Assembly: GCA_002452745.1 (NCBI GenBank)
Contig: DKFC01000044.1
Coordinates: 132,763 to 196,762, forward strand
DNA length: 64,000 nt
Direction: 5' to 3'
Origin: Firmicutes bacterium UBA6806
GTDB lineage: Bacteria; Bacillota; Clostridia; Peptostreptococcales; Acidaminobacteraceae
Each line of letters opens with the position of its first letter. The first letter of the stretch is position 1. This document shows, piece after piece, positions 50,855 through 60,158 of the stretch. Made by a program: the position numbers and the translations under genes. The notes beneath the pieces were generated by a model. It ran no database searches. It saw nothing but the letters and a program-made list of their open reading frames with translations, and had not been told where the DNA came from.

Positions 50855-51460
50855 ATGTCGAGTAACCGATTAGAAGCCTTTAGTGATGCTGTTATTGCCA
50901 TTGTCATTACACTTATGGTGCTGGATATTCCACTACCTAAAGAATTTGATATAGGCGCAATCGTCGAGTTATTGCGTGCCATTATTGTACTTTTTGTCAC
51001 GTTTATTGTCATAGGAGCTCAATGGGTAAGACATCATAACTTATTTTCAATTTGTAATGAAGTCAGTGCCAAGGTTCTATGGCGAAACATCATCTATTTA
51101 TTTTTCATCACGTTATTTCCCGTTTTCACAAAGTGGGTTATTGAAAATCCAAATCAGGTAGTTCCAGCACTTGGGTATGACATTATATTCTTTTTAATAT
51201 TTATGAGCTTTCACTCTATGCAAAGAGTTATTTTCGAGGGAATCGAAAAGGGCAAGATCGAGGAAATAAAAAAGCTGAGACAAGCGAAAAGCAACAAATT
51301 CACACGCATGTTTGTCGCTCTCATTTTTCTCAGCATCATAGCAATATTGGGTTTTTCTTTTATTTATCCTGCTATTTCAATTGTTTTTTTTATTGTTCTG
51401 CCAGTGGTGTCATCGCTAATCAATCTGTGGAATGATAAACACGAAGGTAATCTGAGATGA
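50855..51460 (+). CDS. TMEM175-type potassium channel (DUF1211)
   Basis: A 201-residue membrane protein with six hydrophobic helices. The signature RxxxFSDAVIAIVITLMVLDIPLP at the start of helix 1 and the HHNLF loop in helix 3 match bacterial TMEM175 proteins, tetrameric K+ channels without a classical selectivity filter. Ribosome site GAGGAG. The 3' end is 14 nt from the convergent XRE-methyltransferase gene. Confidence 0.92.
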   Translation: MSSNRLEAFSDAVIAIVITLMVLDIPLPKEFDIGAIVELLRAIIVLFVTFIVIGAQWVRHHNLFSICNEVSAKVLWRNIIYLFFITLFPVFTKWVIENPNQVVPALGYDIIFFLIFMSFHSMQRVIFEGIEKGKIEEIKKLRQAKSNKFTRMFVALIFLSIIAILGFSFIYPAISIVFFIVLPVVSSLINLWNDKHEGNLR

Positions 51461-51474
51461 ATCCCAGTCGAAAT

Positions 51475-52542
51475 CTATAATTTCCTGGCTTTAATCACAA
51501 AGGCAGTTGGCAACATCAGAGCTTTTTTCCCGAAATCAGTCTCTGAGTTCATTGCCCTCTCTTTATCTGTTTCTTCGATGAATGATTCTATAACAAAACC
51601 GTTTCTTGCCAATGCGTTGATATACGTACTCATCTTGCGATTAGAGAGCATAATCGCTTTATCGCTCATGTCCCCACAATACCATTCTTCATTAAAATAG
51701 GAATTGCTAAACACGAGTTTTCCACCTTCAAAGGATACGCATTTATGAATCGGATGTGACCACCCAAATATAAATAATCCCTCTTTTTTTAAGTAAGAAT
51801 GTATGAGCTCAAAGGTTTTATCGAGATTTGTACTCCATCCAATTCCATATACAGAATAAACCAAATCAAAATAATCAGTTGGCAACCCACATCGATTTTC
51901 CATGGGTGAGCAGACGAGCTTTGCGTCAATTGATTCTGTTTGAAGATACGCCTTAGTTCGTTTAATTTGATTTTCAGAGATATCTATTCCCCACAATTCA
52001 GTTGCACCCAAATCCGCAACATATTTTAAGGAACGTCCATTTCCGCAGCCTATTTCCAGCACACTTTTGTTTGACAAGTTGCCAAGTAGCTTTAGCTTTT
52101 CCTCTGTTGGCAAATATCCCCCCCATTTAGGCAGTGCCGTCACGCCTAAAAACTCACTGCCTATGGTATCCCAAAACTCAGTATTCGTCCGATGCGTTGC
52201 ACTTACATTTAGGTCAATATTAGCAACTTTTCCCAACGCTCTCCCACCGACAATATTTTCTTTGTTCTTCTCCGAATCCTCAATAAGTTTCATTATGTTT
52301 TCCTCCGCTTTCTTTTTATAGTTTGCATCGGTCAACTTTTCTCCTGAAAATAACTCATTTAGATTAATTTTTAATATTTTGCAAAGTGGCAGCATCAGAG
52401 ATAATTCGGGCATCCCGTTTCCACACTCCCATTTACTCACTGTTTTACTACTGATTCCAATGAGTTCGGCCAATTCATTCTGGGTTAAATTCAGTTGCTT
52501 TCTCATGGTTGCAATGAACTTTCCTACTTTCACTTGTTCCAA
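51475..52542 (-). CDS. XRE-type HTH protein fused to SAM-dependent methyltransferase
   Basis: A 355-residue fusion. Residues 6-65 form an XRE HTH (NLTQNELAELIGISSKTVSKWECG). After a linker, residues about 125-350 form a class I methyltransferase with SAM motif VLEIGCGNGRSL (161-172) and GIDISENQIKR. The methyltransferase target is unknown. A TTG codon behind AAGGTGGTG is the start; no ATG is well placed. The fusion suggests either a regulator with catalytic output or a DNA-directed methylation enzyme. Confidence 0.85.
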   Translation of the reverse strand: MEQVKVGKFIATMRKQLNLTQNELAELIGISSKTVSKWECGNGMPELSLMLPLCKILKINLNELFSGEKLTDANYKKKAEENIMKLIEDSEKNKENIVGGRALGKVANIDLNVSATHRTNTEFWDTIGSEFLGVTALPKWGGYLPTEEKLKLLGNLSNKSVLEIGCGNGRSLKYVADLGATELWGIDISENQIKRTKAYLQTESIDAKLVCSPMENRCGLPTDYFDLVYSVYGIGWSTNLDKTFELIHSYLKKEGLFIFGWSHPIHKCVSFEGGKLVFSNSYFNEEWYCGDMSDKAIMLSNRKMSTYINALARNGFVIESFIEETDKERAMNSETDFGKKALMLPTAFVIKARKL

Positions 52543-52671
52543 ACCGACACCACCTTTCTACGAGAATATTATATTTCAGACACTCATAGAAAAACACCCA
52601 CGAACCGTAGACTGTCTGAACCACCACGGAGTTCACATATCCCTTTTATATTTCATGTAAAGACAATTCCT

Positions 52672-53103
52672 TTAAAGAGAAGATTTACGCCACATCATTA
52701 AATATTCTATTTCATTGGTGTTTTCATCCGTCTTTTCTTGCCGAATTACAAACTGTTCTCTTTGATAAAACGCTATGGCCTTTTCATTCTTTTGATAGAC
52801 CGTTAAACTCAGCTCATCATAGACCGCCTTTGCTCTTTCAAGTAGCTGCCTTCCAATGCCCTGCGATTGCACTTCATTTGATACAAAGATTCCCGCTATA
52901 TAGCCATTATCAACTCCCATAAAAGCCATGACTTTTCCATCTCTCTCATGTACAAATAATTCAGCGTTTGGAAGCATCTCCTTAACCAGCTCATAATTGC
53001 TTGTCCAATAATCTCTGTGAATAAAACTGTGGGCCTGTATATTAGTGGACAACCATAAATCCATCACGTCCTCAAAGTCTTTTGTTTTAAATTTTCTAAT
53101 CAT
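52672..53103 (-). CDS. GNAT N-acetyltransferase
   Basis: A 143-residue GNAT protein of the YjaB/YiiD-like branch. It starts IRKFKTKDFEDVMDLWLSTNIQAHSFI, typical of small N-acetyltransferases, has QSQGIGRQLLERAKAVYDEL as acetyl-CoA loop and ends with a YLMMWRKSS tail. The acceptor is unknown. A GGAGG ribosome site; its operon status is unclear. Confidence 0.85.
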   Translation of the reverse strand: MIRKFKTKDFEDVMDLWLSTNIQAHSFIHRDYWTSNYELVKEMLPNAELFVHERDGKVMAFMGVDNGYIAGIFVSNEVQSQGIGRQLLERAKAVYDELSLTVYQKNEKAIAFYQREQFVIRQEKTDENTNEIEYLMMWRKSSL

Positions 53104-53151
53104 ATTGTCCTCCAGTAAACTCCTATCTGATTTTAACTACGGTTTTAATAA

Positions 53152-53772
53152 TTAAAATAAGCCCTTCCCAGACGTTAGGTTTTCAAGATTTTCAAATAAC
53201 TTCTCTTCATCCCAGTTCCACCATTGAAGTTTTAGTAAGCGTTCAATTTTTTCATCACTGAAGCGTTTCTTAATGAACTTTGCTGGATTGCCCCCATAAA
53301 TTGCATAGGGTTCTATATTTTTAGTCACTGTTGAGTTGGCTGCAATAATAGCGCCATCCCCAATTTTAACACCCGGCATAATGGTGACGTTCTGACCTAT
53401 CCAAACATCATTCCCAATTACCGTGTCGCCCTTAAAAGGGAACTCTTCTGTTGAAGGTGTAACCTTTTCCCACCCAGAACCAAAGATATTGAAGGGGTAG
53501 GTTGTAATTCCATCCATTCTGTGGTTTGCGCCGTTCATAATAAATCTAATATTCTCTGCAATAGCACAAAATTTTCCTATTATGAGTTTATCCCCTATGA
53601 ATTCATAATGATGCTCAATACGCTCATAAAATTTCTCCGGTGATTTTTTGTTATCACTGTAATAAGTGTATTCCCCAATTTCAACATTTACCTTCTTGGG
53701 TAAATTACTGATATAACAAACTGTTTTTATATTTTCATTTGGATAAAGTTTCGTCTTATCTGGACCTTTCAT
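53152..53772 (-). CDS. Vat-like streptogramin/xenobiotic O-acetyltransferase
   Basis: A 206-residue left-handed beta-helix acetyltransferase. The order of motifs matches the Vat/CatB family: VNVEIGEYTYYSD, KLIIGKFCAIAENIRFIMNGANHRMDG with catalytic His84, YPFNIFGSGWEK, and the hexapeptide stretch TVIGNDVWIGQNVTIMPGVKIGDGAIIAANS. Acetyl-CoA-dependent acetylation of streptogramin A or a similar hydroxyl acceptor is the family reaction. Overall it looks closer to VatD than to maltose acetyltransferase. Whether it confers resistance is not known. Good GGAG site. Confidence 0.86.
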   Translation of the reverse strand: MKGPDKTKLYPNENIKTVCYISNLPKKVNVEIGEYTYYSDNKKSPEKFYERIEHHYEFIGDKLIIGKFCAIAENIRFIMNGANHRMDGITTYPFNIFGSGWEKVTPSTEEFPFKGDTVIGNDVWIGQNVTIMPGVKIGDGAIIAANSTVTKNIEPYAIYGGNPAKFIKKRFSDEKIERLLKLQWWNWDEEKLFENLENLTSGKGLF

Positions 53773-53869
53773 AAACTATCCACTCCTTTCTAATCTAAAG
53801 CTCAAATTTAATAAAAAATCGGACACTCAGTCCGCCCTCTCTACTGGATTGCCTGCGCAATGGCATAAA

Positions 53870-53908
53870 TAAAAAAAACCTTTCCAAGCTATAAAGTCAT
53901 GGAAAGGT
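53870..53908 (-). terminator. Terminator downstream of the glutamine operon
   Basis: On the minus strand, ACCTTTCC/GGAAAGGT arms with a 15-nt loop lead into TTTTTTTTATT. It is the first clear minus-strand terminator after the AGCS stop, 345 nt further on. The rest of the 53.8-54.25 kb gap shows no convincing gene. Confidence 0.65.
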
Positions 53909-54254
53909 CATAAGAATCATTTTACAAATTGATATTAAAACACAGCCGTCAATATTAGACTAATCATATGCTACAAATCAATTAAATACGATGCACTTAG
54001 AATCTTATCCAAAACCCATAGTCAACTACTAGAATACACAACACCCTCTCAAAAAGAAGAGATTCATGTGAATTCCCCTGCACGACTACAACTCCTAAAA
54101 ACTGAATAAGATTATCTAATCATTTTACCATTTTACCTCATCATATTTATTCGTAAATATAGAATAGATTATACGCTATTTGAATCATGAAGTCAAAGTT
54201 TCTATATTCAAGCGATAACCGCTACCTCTAAATTCAATTGTGGATTCAGCATTT

Positions 54255-55706
54255 TCAAGCGGCATTTTGATTTACGTCTCTTTCTTTGGCATCATCTCCA
54301 TTCTGCTCCCAGCACTCAGCATGAAGTAATCCTTCTATGGATTCAGCGTGGAAAACAGGATCTTTACCCGCTCTTTTCTGAGCAATAAAGTCCTCAAGTA
54401 CTTTTAGGACAACTTTTCTAAGTTTAAAGATGACAAGCAGGTTCATAATTGCCATGAGCCCCATAAATAAATCCGCCATATTCCAAACAATGTCAAGCGA
54501 TGACAACGAGCCCCAAAAGACCATGCCAATTACAGATAATCTAAATAGCGTTAAAACGGTTTTACTGCCATTCATGAATTCAATATTGGATTCTCCATAA
54601 TAGTAATTCCCAAGTATAGAACTGAATGCAAACAGAAATATACAAGTTGCAATAAACAGGTTGCCCCACGCACCAACCTGTGAAGAAAGGGCTGCTTGCG
54701 TCAATTGTATCCCCGTGAGATTCGCACTCTCTGGAATACTTGAAACCAATATGATAAAAGCTGTCGAGCTACAAATCACAATCGTATCAATAAACACACC
54801 AAATACTTGCATGATGGCTTGTTTTACAGGATGGCTCACTTCTGCTGTGGCCGCGGCATTCGGTGCACTTCCCATACCCGCTTCATTTGAGAAGAGGCCT
54901 CTCTTGATCCCCATCATAATGGTTGCACCAAGCCCACCACCTGTCACTTGCTCAATACCAAACGCACCTTCAAAAATCAATCTGAATATATTGGGAAGTT
55001 CAGTTATATTTTTAAAGACGACAAAAAATGCAACGCAAACATATGCAACTGCCATGACAGGTACAATAACTTCTGCTACTTGAGCAATTCTCTTGACACC
55101 ACCAAATATAACCAATGCTGTTAGCGAAATTAAGATTAAAGCACCAACCACTTTACTCAGACCAAATGCCCCTTCAAGTGAAGAAATGATCGTATTCGCC
55201 TGAACTGAGTTGAATACCAGTCCAAATGAAATCGTAATTAATATTGAAAATATGATACCTAAATTTCTCTTGCCAAGGGCTTTCTCCATATAGTATGCAG
55301 GTCCGCCTCTATAGCCATTTTTATCTTTAACTTTATAGATTTGCGCCAGTGTATTTTCAACAAAGCTCGAAGCAGATCCCAAAAGTGCGATAATCCACAT
55401 CCAAAAAATTGCACCTGGCCCGCCAACTGTAACTGCTATGGCAACGCCTGCTAAGTTCCCTGTGCCAACATGAGAAGCAACGCTTATGCAAAATGCCTGA
55501 AAGGATGAAACCCCTGCTTTTGCCTTGCCTTCCACAGCTTTTTTACTACCACCCAAAATCTTAAAGGTTTCAAAGAAAAATCTAAACTGTGAAAACTTGA
55601 GATAAATTGTAAAATAAACCCCTACTGCTATAAGTAAAAAAATCAGAACATACGACCAGAGCAAGTTATTTCCAAATGATATAAAATCATTGATAAAATC
55701 CAACAT
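54255..55706 (-). CDS. Sodium:alanine/glutamine symporter (AGCS family)
   Basis: A 483-residue membrane protein with about eleven hydrophobic segments. AGCS signature blocks are visible: VASHVGTGNLAGVAIAV, GGPGAIFWMW, GYRGGPAYYME and RGLFSNEAGMGSAPNAAATA. It imports a neutral amino acid with Na+. In an operon with glutaminase under sigma-54 control, glutamine is the likely substrate, as for the Bacillus GlnT (YbgH) transporter. It starts 45 nt after the glutaminase gene. Confidence 0.92.
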   Translation of the reverse strand: MLDFINDFISFGNNLLWSYVLIFLLIAVGVYFTIYLKFSQFRFFFETFKILGGSKKAVEGKAKAGVSSFQAFCISVASHVGTGNLAGVAIAVTVGGPGAIFWMWIIALLGSASSFVENTLAQIYKVKDKNGYRGGPAYYMEKALGKRNLGIIFSILITISFGLVFNSVQANTIISSLEGAFGLSKVVGALILISLTALVIFGGVKRIAQVAEVIVPVMAVAYVCVAFFVVFKNITELPNIFRLIFEGAFGIEQVTGGGLGATIMMGIKRGLFSNEAGMGSAPNAAATAEVSHPVKQAIMQVFGVFIDTIVICSSTAFIILVSSIPESANLTGIQLTQAALSSQVGAWGNLFIATCIFLFAFSSILGNYYYGESNIEFMNGSKTVLTLFRLSVIGMVFWGSLSSLDIVWNMADLFMGLMAIMNLLVIFKLRKVVLKVLEDFIAQKRAGKDPVFHAESIEGLLHAECWEQNGDDAKERDVNQNAA

Positions 55707-55751
55707 TTAATGATCCCCCTTTTATTTTTTTGATTTTAAAGTACTTTTAAC

Positions 55752-56672
55752 CTAGAAAATACTGAGTTCGAGTTCTCTTGAAAGCGACTCCATAACCTTT
55801 ATGCCTGCAACACTATTGCCGTGCTTATCAAGTGCCGGTCCTACCACAGCAATTCCCATTCTATTTGGAACCACTGCCATAATGCATCCGCCCACACCAC
55901 TCTTAGCTGGAATGCCAACATCCACAGAGAACTTTCCTGAAGAATCGTAAAGACCGCATGTTGACATGGTAGCCTTTATAATTCGATTGACCTCTTTCGG
56001 TATAATTAATTCATTAGACCACGGTGCAATGCCATTATTGGCAATTACAGAAGCTATCTTTGCAATGTCCTCAACTTCCACCTCAATAGAGCAACATTTG
56101 AAATAAGTATCCAGTATGTCCTCCACATCTTTTTCAATAATCCCAGCCCCTTTTAGAAAATAAGCAATTGCACGATTGGTATTCCCCGTCAATTTCTCCG
56201 ATCTAAAAACTGGATAGTTCACTTCTATGCTTTCATTATTCGCCAGTTTTCTAATCATCCCTAAGATTCTCGTAAACTTTTCGATGCCATTATCCCCAGC
56301 TACAAGTGATGTACAAACGATCGCGCCAGCATTGATAAAGGAATTCAAAGGCTTGTGGTTTTCTTCTATTTCCAGTTTTAAAAGTGAGTTAAATGGATCA
56401 GAGGATGGCTCGTTTCCCACTTTGGAAAACACCGCCTCCTTGCCATTATCAATCAAGGCGCATATTAGGGTAACTACCTTTGAAACGCTCTGGATAGTAA
56501 ATTTCGTCTTATAATCGCCTTCTAAAATTAGATTTCCATCTGTGTCAAAGATACACGCCCCAAGTGCATCACGATCCCCCTTTGCAAGTTCTGGAATATA
56601 AGAGGCTACTTCGCCATGACCTGTAACTTCTCGTCCCCTTTCAACTGCATTTTTCAAAGCCGTTTTTTCCAT
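55752..56672 (-). CDS. glsA: Glutaminase
   Basis: A 306-residue serine-dependent glutaminase. The catalytic SxxK motif is Ser62-x-x-Lys65 (FTIQSVSKVV), and other conserved blocks are EPSSDPFNSLLKLE, NAGAIVCTSLV, and SGVGGCIMAVVPNRMGIAV. It hydrolyses glutamine to glutamate and ammonia. It is the first gene behind a sigma-54 promoter, with the AGCS symporter downstream. Confidence 0.95.
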   Translation of the reverse strand: MEKTALKNAVERGREVTGHGEVASYIPELAKGDRDALGACIFDTDGNLILEGDYKTKFTIQSVSKVVTLICALIDNGKEAVFSKVGNEPSSDPFNSLLKLEIEENHKPLNSFINAGAIVCTSLVAGDNGIEKFTRILGMIRKLANNESIEVNYPVFRSEKLTGNTNRAIAYFLKGAGIIEKDVEDILDTYFKCCSIEVEVEDIAKIASVIANNGIAPWSNELIIPKEVNRIIKATMSTCGLYDSSGKFSVDVGIPAKSGVGGCIMAVVPNRMGIAVVGPALDKHGNSVAGIKVMESLSRELELSIF

Positions 56673-56712
56673 TATTACCTCCTATTAAATTTCAAGTACA
56701 CCACTATATTTT

Positions 56713-56727
56713 GCAATATGTATGCCA
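56713..56727 (-). promoter_or_regulatory. Sigma-54 promoter of the glutaminase operon
   Basis: TGGCATACATATTGC on the minus strand has exact -24/-12 spacing and lies 41 nt before glsA. The neighbouring NtrC-type response regulator is the obvious activator. Confidence 0.85.
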
Positions 56728-56800
56728 AACTGAAATTCCATTGAAACGACTGAATACAATGACTTTTCGGTAACAATTATGACTTATATGTAAAATATCG

Positions 56801-56857
56801 CACATAAAAAGTGCTCGAAATCGAACAGTGTGTTTGATTTCGAGCACTTTTTATGTG
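56801..56857. terminator. Strong bidirectional terminator after the two-component genes
   Basis: A perfect 22-bp stem (outer CACATAAAAAGTGCTCGAA, inner AATC) with a 13-nt loop. It directly follows the response-regulator stop on the minus strand. The T-rich strand on each side of the stem lets it work in both directions. Confidence 0.85.
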
Positions 56858-56881
56858 TGTTGTTCTAACTGAAGTTTTAGT

Positions 56882-58288
56882 TTATTTGAGCTTTAATTCT
56901 GAATTATCTTCTTCATAGTACTTCTTCATCCTTCTATTAAGTGAGTGTCTCGAAATGCCTAAGAGCTTTGAAGTGGCACTAAAATTGTCTTTGGCAATTT
57001 CCAGTGCCATAGAAATATAGTACTTTTCAAGATTTGCAACTTTCTCTTCGAGGGAAAATCCCGCTTCAATAAATGCATTATTTTCTTGCAAAAGTTCCAT
57101 AGAACTCTCTTTTGACTTTTGGTTTCTCACTTCACTTGGAAGCTGATCTACGTCAATATAGTCTGAGTGATTGAGAATTACAATGCGCTCTATGATGTTC
57201 TTTAGCTCTCTTATATTACCGGGCCATTGATAGGCGAGCAATCCCTCGACAGCACTGTTGGTAAATCCCTTGAAACTCTTTTTAAATTTGACGTTGTAGA
57301 TATCTAAAAAATATTTTGAAAGCTCTATAATATCAACTTTTCTCTCTCTCAGAGGTGGCATGTGAATTGGCACTACATTTAGTCTATAATAAAGATCTGA
57401 TCTAAATTCTTTCTTTTCAATGGCCTCTTCAAGATTCTTATTCGTCGCTGCAATAATTCTGATATCCACTTCTATTTCCTCTAATCCCCCGATTCTATTG
57501 AATTTTCTCGTTTCTAAGAATCTGAGAATTTTAGACTGTATGTCCATTGGCATCTCTCCAAGTTCATCTAAAAACAAAGTGCCTCCCTGTGCCATTTCCA
57601 AAAGCCCCTTCTTTCTAGAGTTTGCACCGCTAAAAGCATTTTTTTCGAAACCAAACAGCTCACTTTCAAGAAGCTGCTTTGGAATTGCAGCACAGTTCAC
57701 ACTGAGCATCATAGATTCTTTTCTAGCACCATTTTTATGAATATAGTTCGCCACCACCTCTTTTCCCGTCCCAGTTTCACCGCTGATAAGGGCAGTTACA
57801 GAATCATTTTCAGCCAAAATCGCCATCTTTTTCTTGATATCCTCCATAATGGGGTCTTTGCTGATGAAGGTGTTCTCCGATTTTTGCTCCTTTTCCTCAT
57901 AAAGTTTCAGTTTTTTCTTCATACTCTGATTTGCAATTGCTCTAGAGATATTCACCTGAATTTCGTCGAGATCCAATGGTTTTTTTATATAGTCAGTGGC
58001 GCCTAGCTTTATAGCCTCTATGGCAGTGCTGATGTCTGCATAGGCGGTCATAATGATGATTTCCACATATTCATCTGCCAGCTTGATTTTTTTGGCGACT
58101 TCCAAACCACTTTCAGATTTTAACCTCATATCAAGCAAAACGACATCTGGCTCAAATTGTTTCAGCTTCTTTATGCCTTCACTGCCATCAGCAGCTGTTT
58201 CAGTATCATAACCCAAGTCGCTGAGACCTTCTCCAAGTGTCAATCTAAGAATCTCTTCATCATCAATTATCAGAATTTTGGTATTCAT
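56882..58288 (-). CDS. NtrC-family sigma-54-dependent response regulator
   Basis: A 468-residue activator. The receiver domain has the phosphorylated Asp at residue 54 (VVLLDMRL). The AAA+ domain has Walker A GETGTGKE (171-178) and Walker B (LFLDELGEM). A Fis-type HTH ends the protein (ATSKLLGISRHSLNRRMKKY). The sigma-54 contact loop reads NAFSGA (218-223) instead of GAFTGA, an unusual variant. The stop of the kinase gene and the start of this gene overlap (TGATG), so they are co-translated. Probable target: the glsA-AGCS operon. Confidence 0.92.
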   Translation of the reverse strand: MNTKILIIDDEEILRLTLGEGLSDLGYDTETAADGSEGIKKLKQFEPDVVLLDMRLKSESGLEVAKKIKLADEYVEIIIMTAYADISTAIEAIKLGATDYIKKPLDLDEIQVNISRAIANQSMKKKLKLYEEKEQKSENTFISKDPIMEDIKKKMAILAENDSVTALISGETGTGKEVVANYIHKNGARKESMMLSVNCAAIPKQLLESELFGFEKNAFSGANSRKKGLLEMAQGGTLFLDELGEMPMDIQSKILRFLETRKFNRIGGLEEIEVDIRIIAATNKNLEEAIEKKEFRSDLYYRLNVVPIHMPPLRERKVDIIELSKYFLDIYNVKFKKSFKGFTNSAVEGLLAYQWPGNIRELKNIIERIVILNHSDYIDVDQLPSEVRNQKSKESSMELLQENNAFIEAGFSLEEKVANLEKYYISMALEIAKDNFSATSKLLGISRHSLNRRMKKYYEEDNSELKLK

Positions 58289-60003
58289 CACGCTCTCCTA
58301 TACATGGGTAAATATATTTTGACAACAGTCCCCACATCTTCTATGCTATCAATTTCGATATGTCCCTTATTTGAAGTGATTAATTTATGAACAACCGAAA
58401 GACCTAGCCCTGTTCCCATCTCCCTTGTGGTGAAAAAGGGGTCAAAGATGGCGTTCATATTTTCTTTCTTGATCCCTGAACCATTATCTTCAACCGAAAT
58501 CAATAACATCTCATCAATTGGTTCACCTGGTTGTTTCACTTTGATTTTCAAATTGCCATCAGCCTGTATCGCATCAAGGGCATTTGCTATTATATTTAAA
58601 AAAACCTGCATCAGTTGCCCCTTATCAAAGACCACTTGTACGCCTCGCATTTGATTGTCAATCTCTATGGATGCTCCTTTTTCTTTTATTTTCTTATCCG
58701 AAAAGAGAAGAGCTCTATCAATAATCTCAAACAAATCCACAATTTGAAATTTAGGCATTTTAGGTTTTGAAAAATTCAAAAGATCCGTCATGAGCACATC
58801 CAACCGATCCGTCTCCTTAATCATCGCTTCAAAGATGCTTTGTTCTGAAGGTTCAAGGTGCTCACTTAGGCGTTTGTTGAGTATTTGAGCACCCATTTTT
58901 ATCCCTGAAAGCGGATTCCTTATCTCATGAACAAGGGCAGCCGCCAACTGACCAAGCGAAGCCAATCTGTCAATTCGCTCTACATTCTCTTCAATTTTCT
59001 TTCTGCTGGTAATATCATTAAAGCTGCAAATCACCCCGACAAATTCTCCCGATGCACTTTTCATCAAGGTTGTCGTCACATCCAAGTAGACCACAGCTTT
59101 GGTGTTATACTCGTTAAAACTACTCACTCTGTTAATGGTATCCATGCGTTCTATAGTTTCGTTTATCTGCGTCATTAAAACCCTTATGATCTTGGGTCTT
59201 TGCCGATCCAAACACATAACCCGCTCGATCATGTTAAATGCAAAGTCATTGCAATTTCTGATTTCGCCAACTTCATTTGTAGTGATAATCCCAGTGGAAA
59301 TGCTTTGAAGGATCTCTTCATTAAATCGTTTCATTTGCAAAAATTTATTGCTCCCAAGGGCAATTTGCGCTTTCATCTCATTAAATGCCTGACCTAAAAG
59401 TCCCAGTTCGTCTTCACGTTTGATTTCGATGTCCTTTTTAAAATTACCTGCTATGATATCATTATACCCTTCAAGCAATATAGAGACGGGCCTCGATAGA
59501 CTATCCGATGTGAGGTGTATCACTTTAAGCGAAATCAATGCCGAAATGACAATTAATATGAGATAGGGTTTATAGAGGGCCAAAGTCTGCCATAAAATAG
59601 CCTGTCTATCTATTACACCATATACTGTGATGTCTAAATTCTCATAAATTCTACTTCGAACCTCGTATCTCGTATTGTCCATATATTTGAGTTTAAATGC
59701 CTCCAAACTCAATTTTAATTGACCTCTATTGACGTATAAACCTTCCGTTCCTTCATAGGCAAACAGATCAATATAATCTAGCCCTGTCAATTCGCTTATA
59801 AGCCGCTGCTTTGTGTAAAATTCAGGCTCGACCCGTCGCGTTCTCTCTTCAATTAAATCAAAAGTATTTTCTACTTTTTCCACCGTGTTTTCATATGAAA
59901 GCCTTTGCATGCTGACAAAGAACATCACGCTGAGTAAAGCGGTGGGCATGAGCATTAAAAATAGGATGGGCCATACAATTTTCCTTTGAAACTTCAATTT
60001 CAT
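58288..60003 (-). CDS. NtrB-type sensor histidine kinase (HAMP-PAS-HisKA)
   Basis: A 571-residue membrane kinase. Two TM segments (about 10-30 and 140-160) flank a small extracytoplasmic sensor. HAMP (about 165-215), PAS (about 230-340), a HisKA dimerisation domain with the phosphoacceptor His in VHEIRNPLSG, and an HATPase domain with N, G1 (EDNGSGI) and G2 (GTGLGLSVV) boxes follow. It phosphorylates the NtrC-type partner. Its signal is unknown but its targets suggest glutamine. Confidence 0.93.
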   Translation of the reverse strand: MKLKFQRKIVWPILFLMLMPTALLSVMFFVSMQRLSYENTVEKVENTFDLIEERTRRVEPEFYTKQRLISELTGLDYIDLFAYEGTEGLYVNRGQLKLSLEAFKLKYMDNTRYEVRSRIYENLDITVYGVIDRQAILWQTLALYKPYLILIVISALISLKVIHLTSDSLSRPVSILLEGYNDIIAGNFKKDIEIKREDELGLLGQAFNEMKAQIALGSNKFLQMKRFNEEILQSISTGIITTNEVGEIRNCNDFAFNMIERVMCLDRQRPKIIRVLMTQINETIERMDTINRVSSFNEYNTKAVVYLDVTTTLMKSASGEFVGVICSFNDITSRKKIEENVERIDRLASLGQLAAALVHEIRNPLSGIKMGAQILNKRLSEHLEPSEQSIFEAMIKETDRLDVLMTDLLNFSKPKMPKFQIVDLFEIIDRALLFSDKKIKEKGASIEIDNQMRGVQVVFDKGQLMQVFLNIIANALDAIQADGNLKIKVKQPGEPIDEMLLISVEDNGSGIKKENMNAIFDPFFTTREMGTGLGLSVVHKLITSNKGHIEIDSIEDVGTVVKIYLPMYRRA

Positions 60004-60047
60004 ATAAAGTCCCCTATTCTTTATCCAGTGTTTTATAATCTAGATGA

Positions 60048-60075
60048 ATTATATCAAATTTTGAAAAATTGTCAC
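60048..60075 (-). promoter_or_regulatory. Promoter of the histidine kinase operon
   Basis: Minus strand: -35 GTGACA (60070-60075), 16-nt spacer, -10 TATAAT (60048-60053), 45 nt before the kinase start. In the other direction, an extended -10 TGTTATAAT at 60121-60129 precedes the divergent Cache-domain gene. Confidence 0.6.
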
Positions 60076-60158
60076 CCCTTTGGTTTCTTTGAACAAATTC
60101 AAACGCGTCTCGATCTCATGTGTTATAATAATTATGCATGTTTTAGGGAGGTTTCTGT

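Noticed and set aside
53930..54160. A minus-strand frame of about 40 codons in the gap after the AGCS gene
   Set aside because: It has no start with a ribosome site and no coding-like codon pattern; treated as non-coding.
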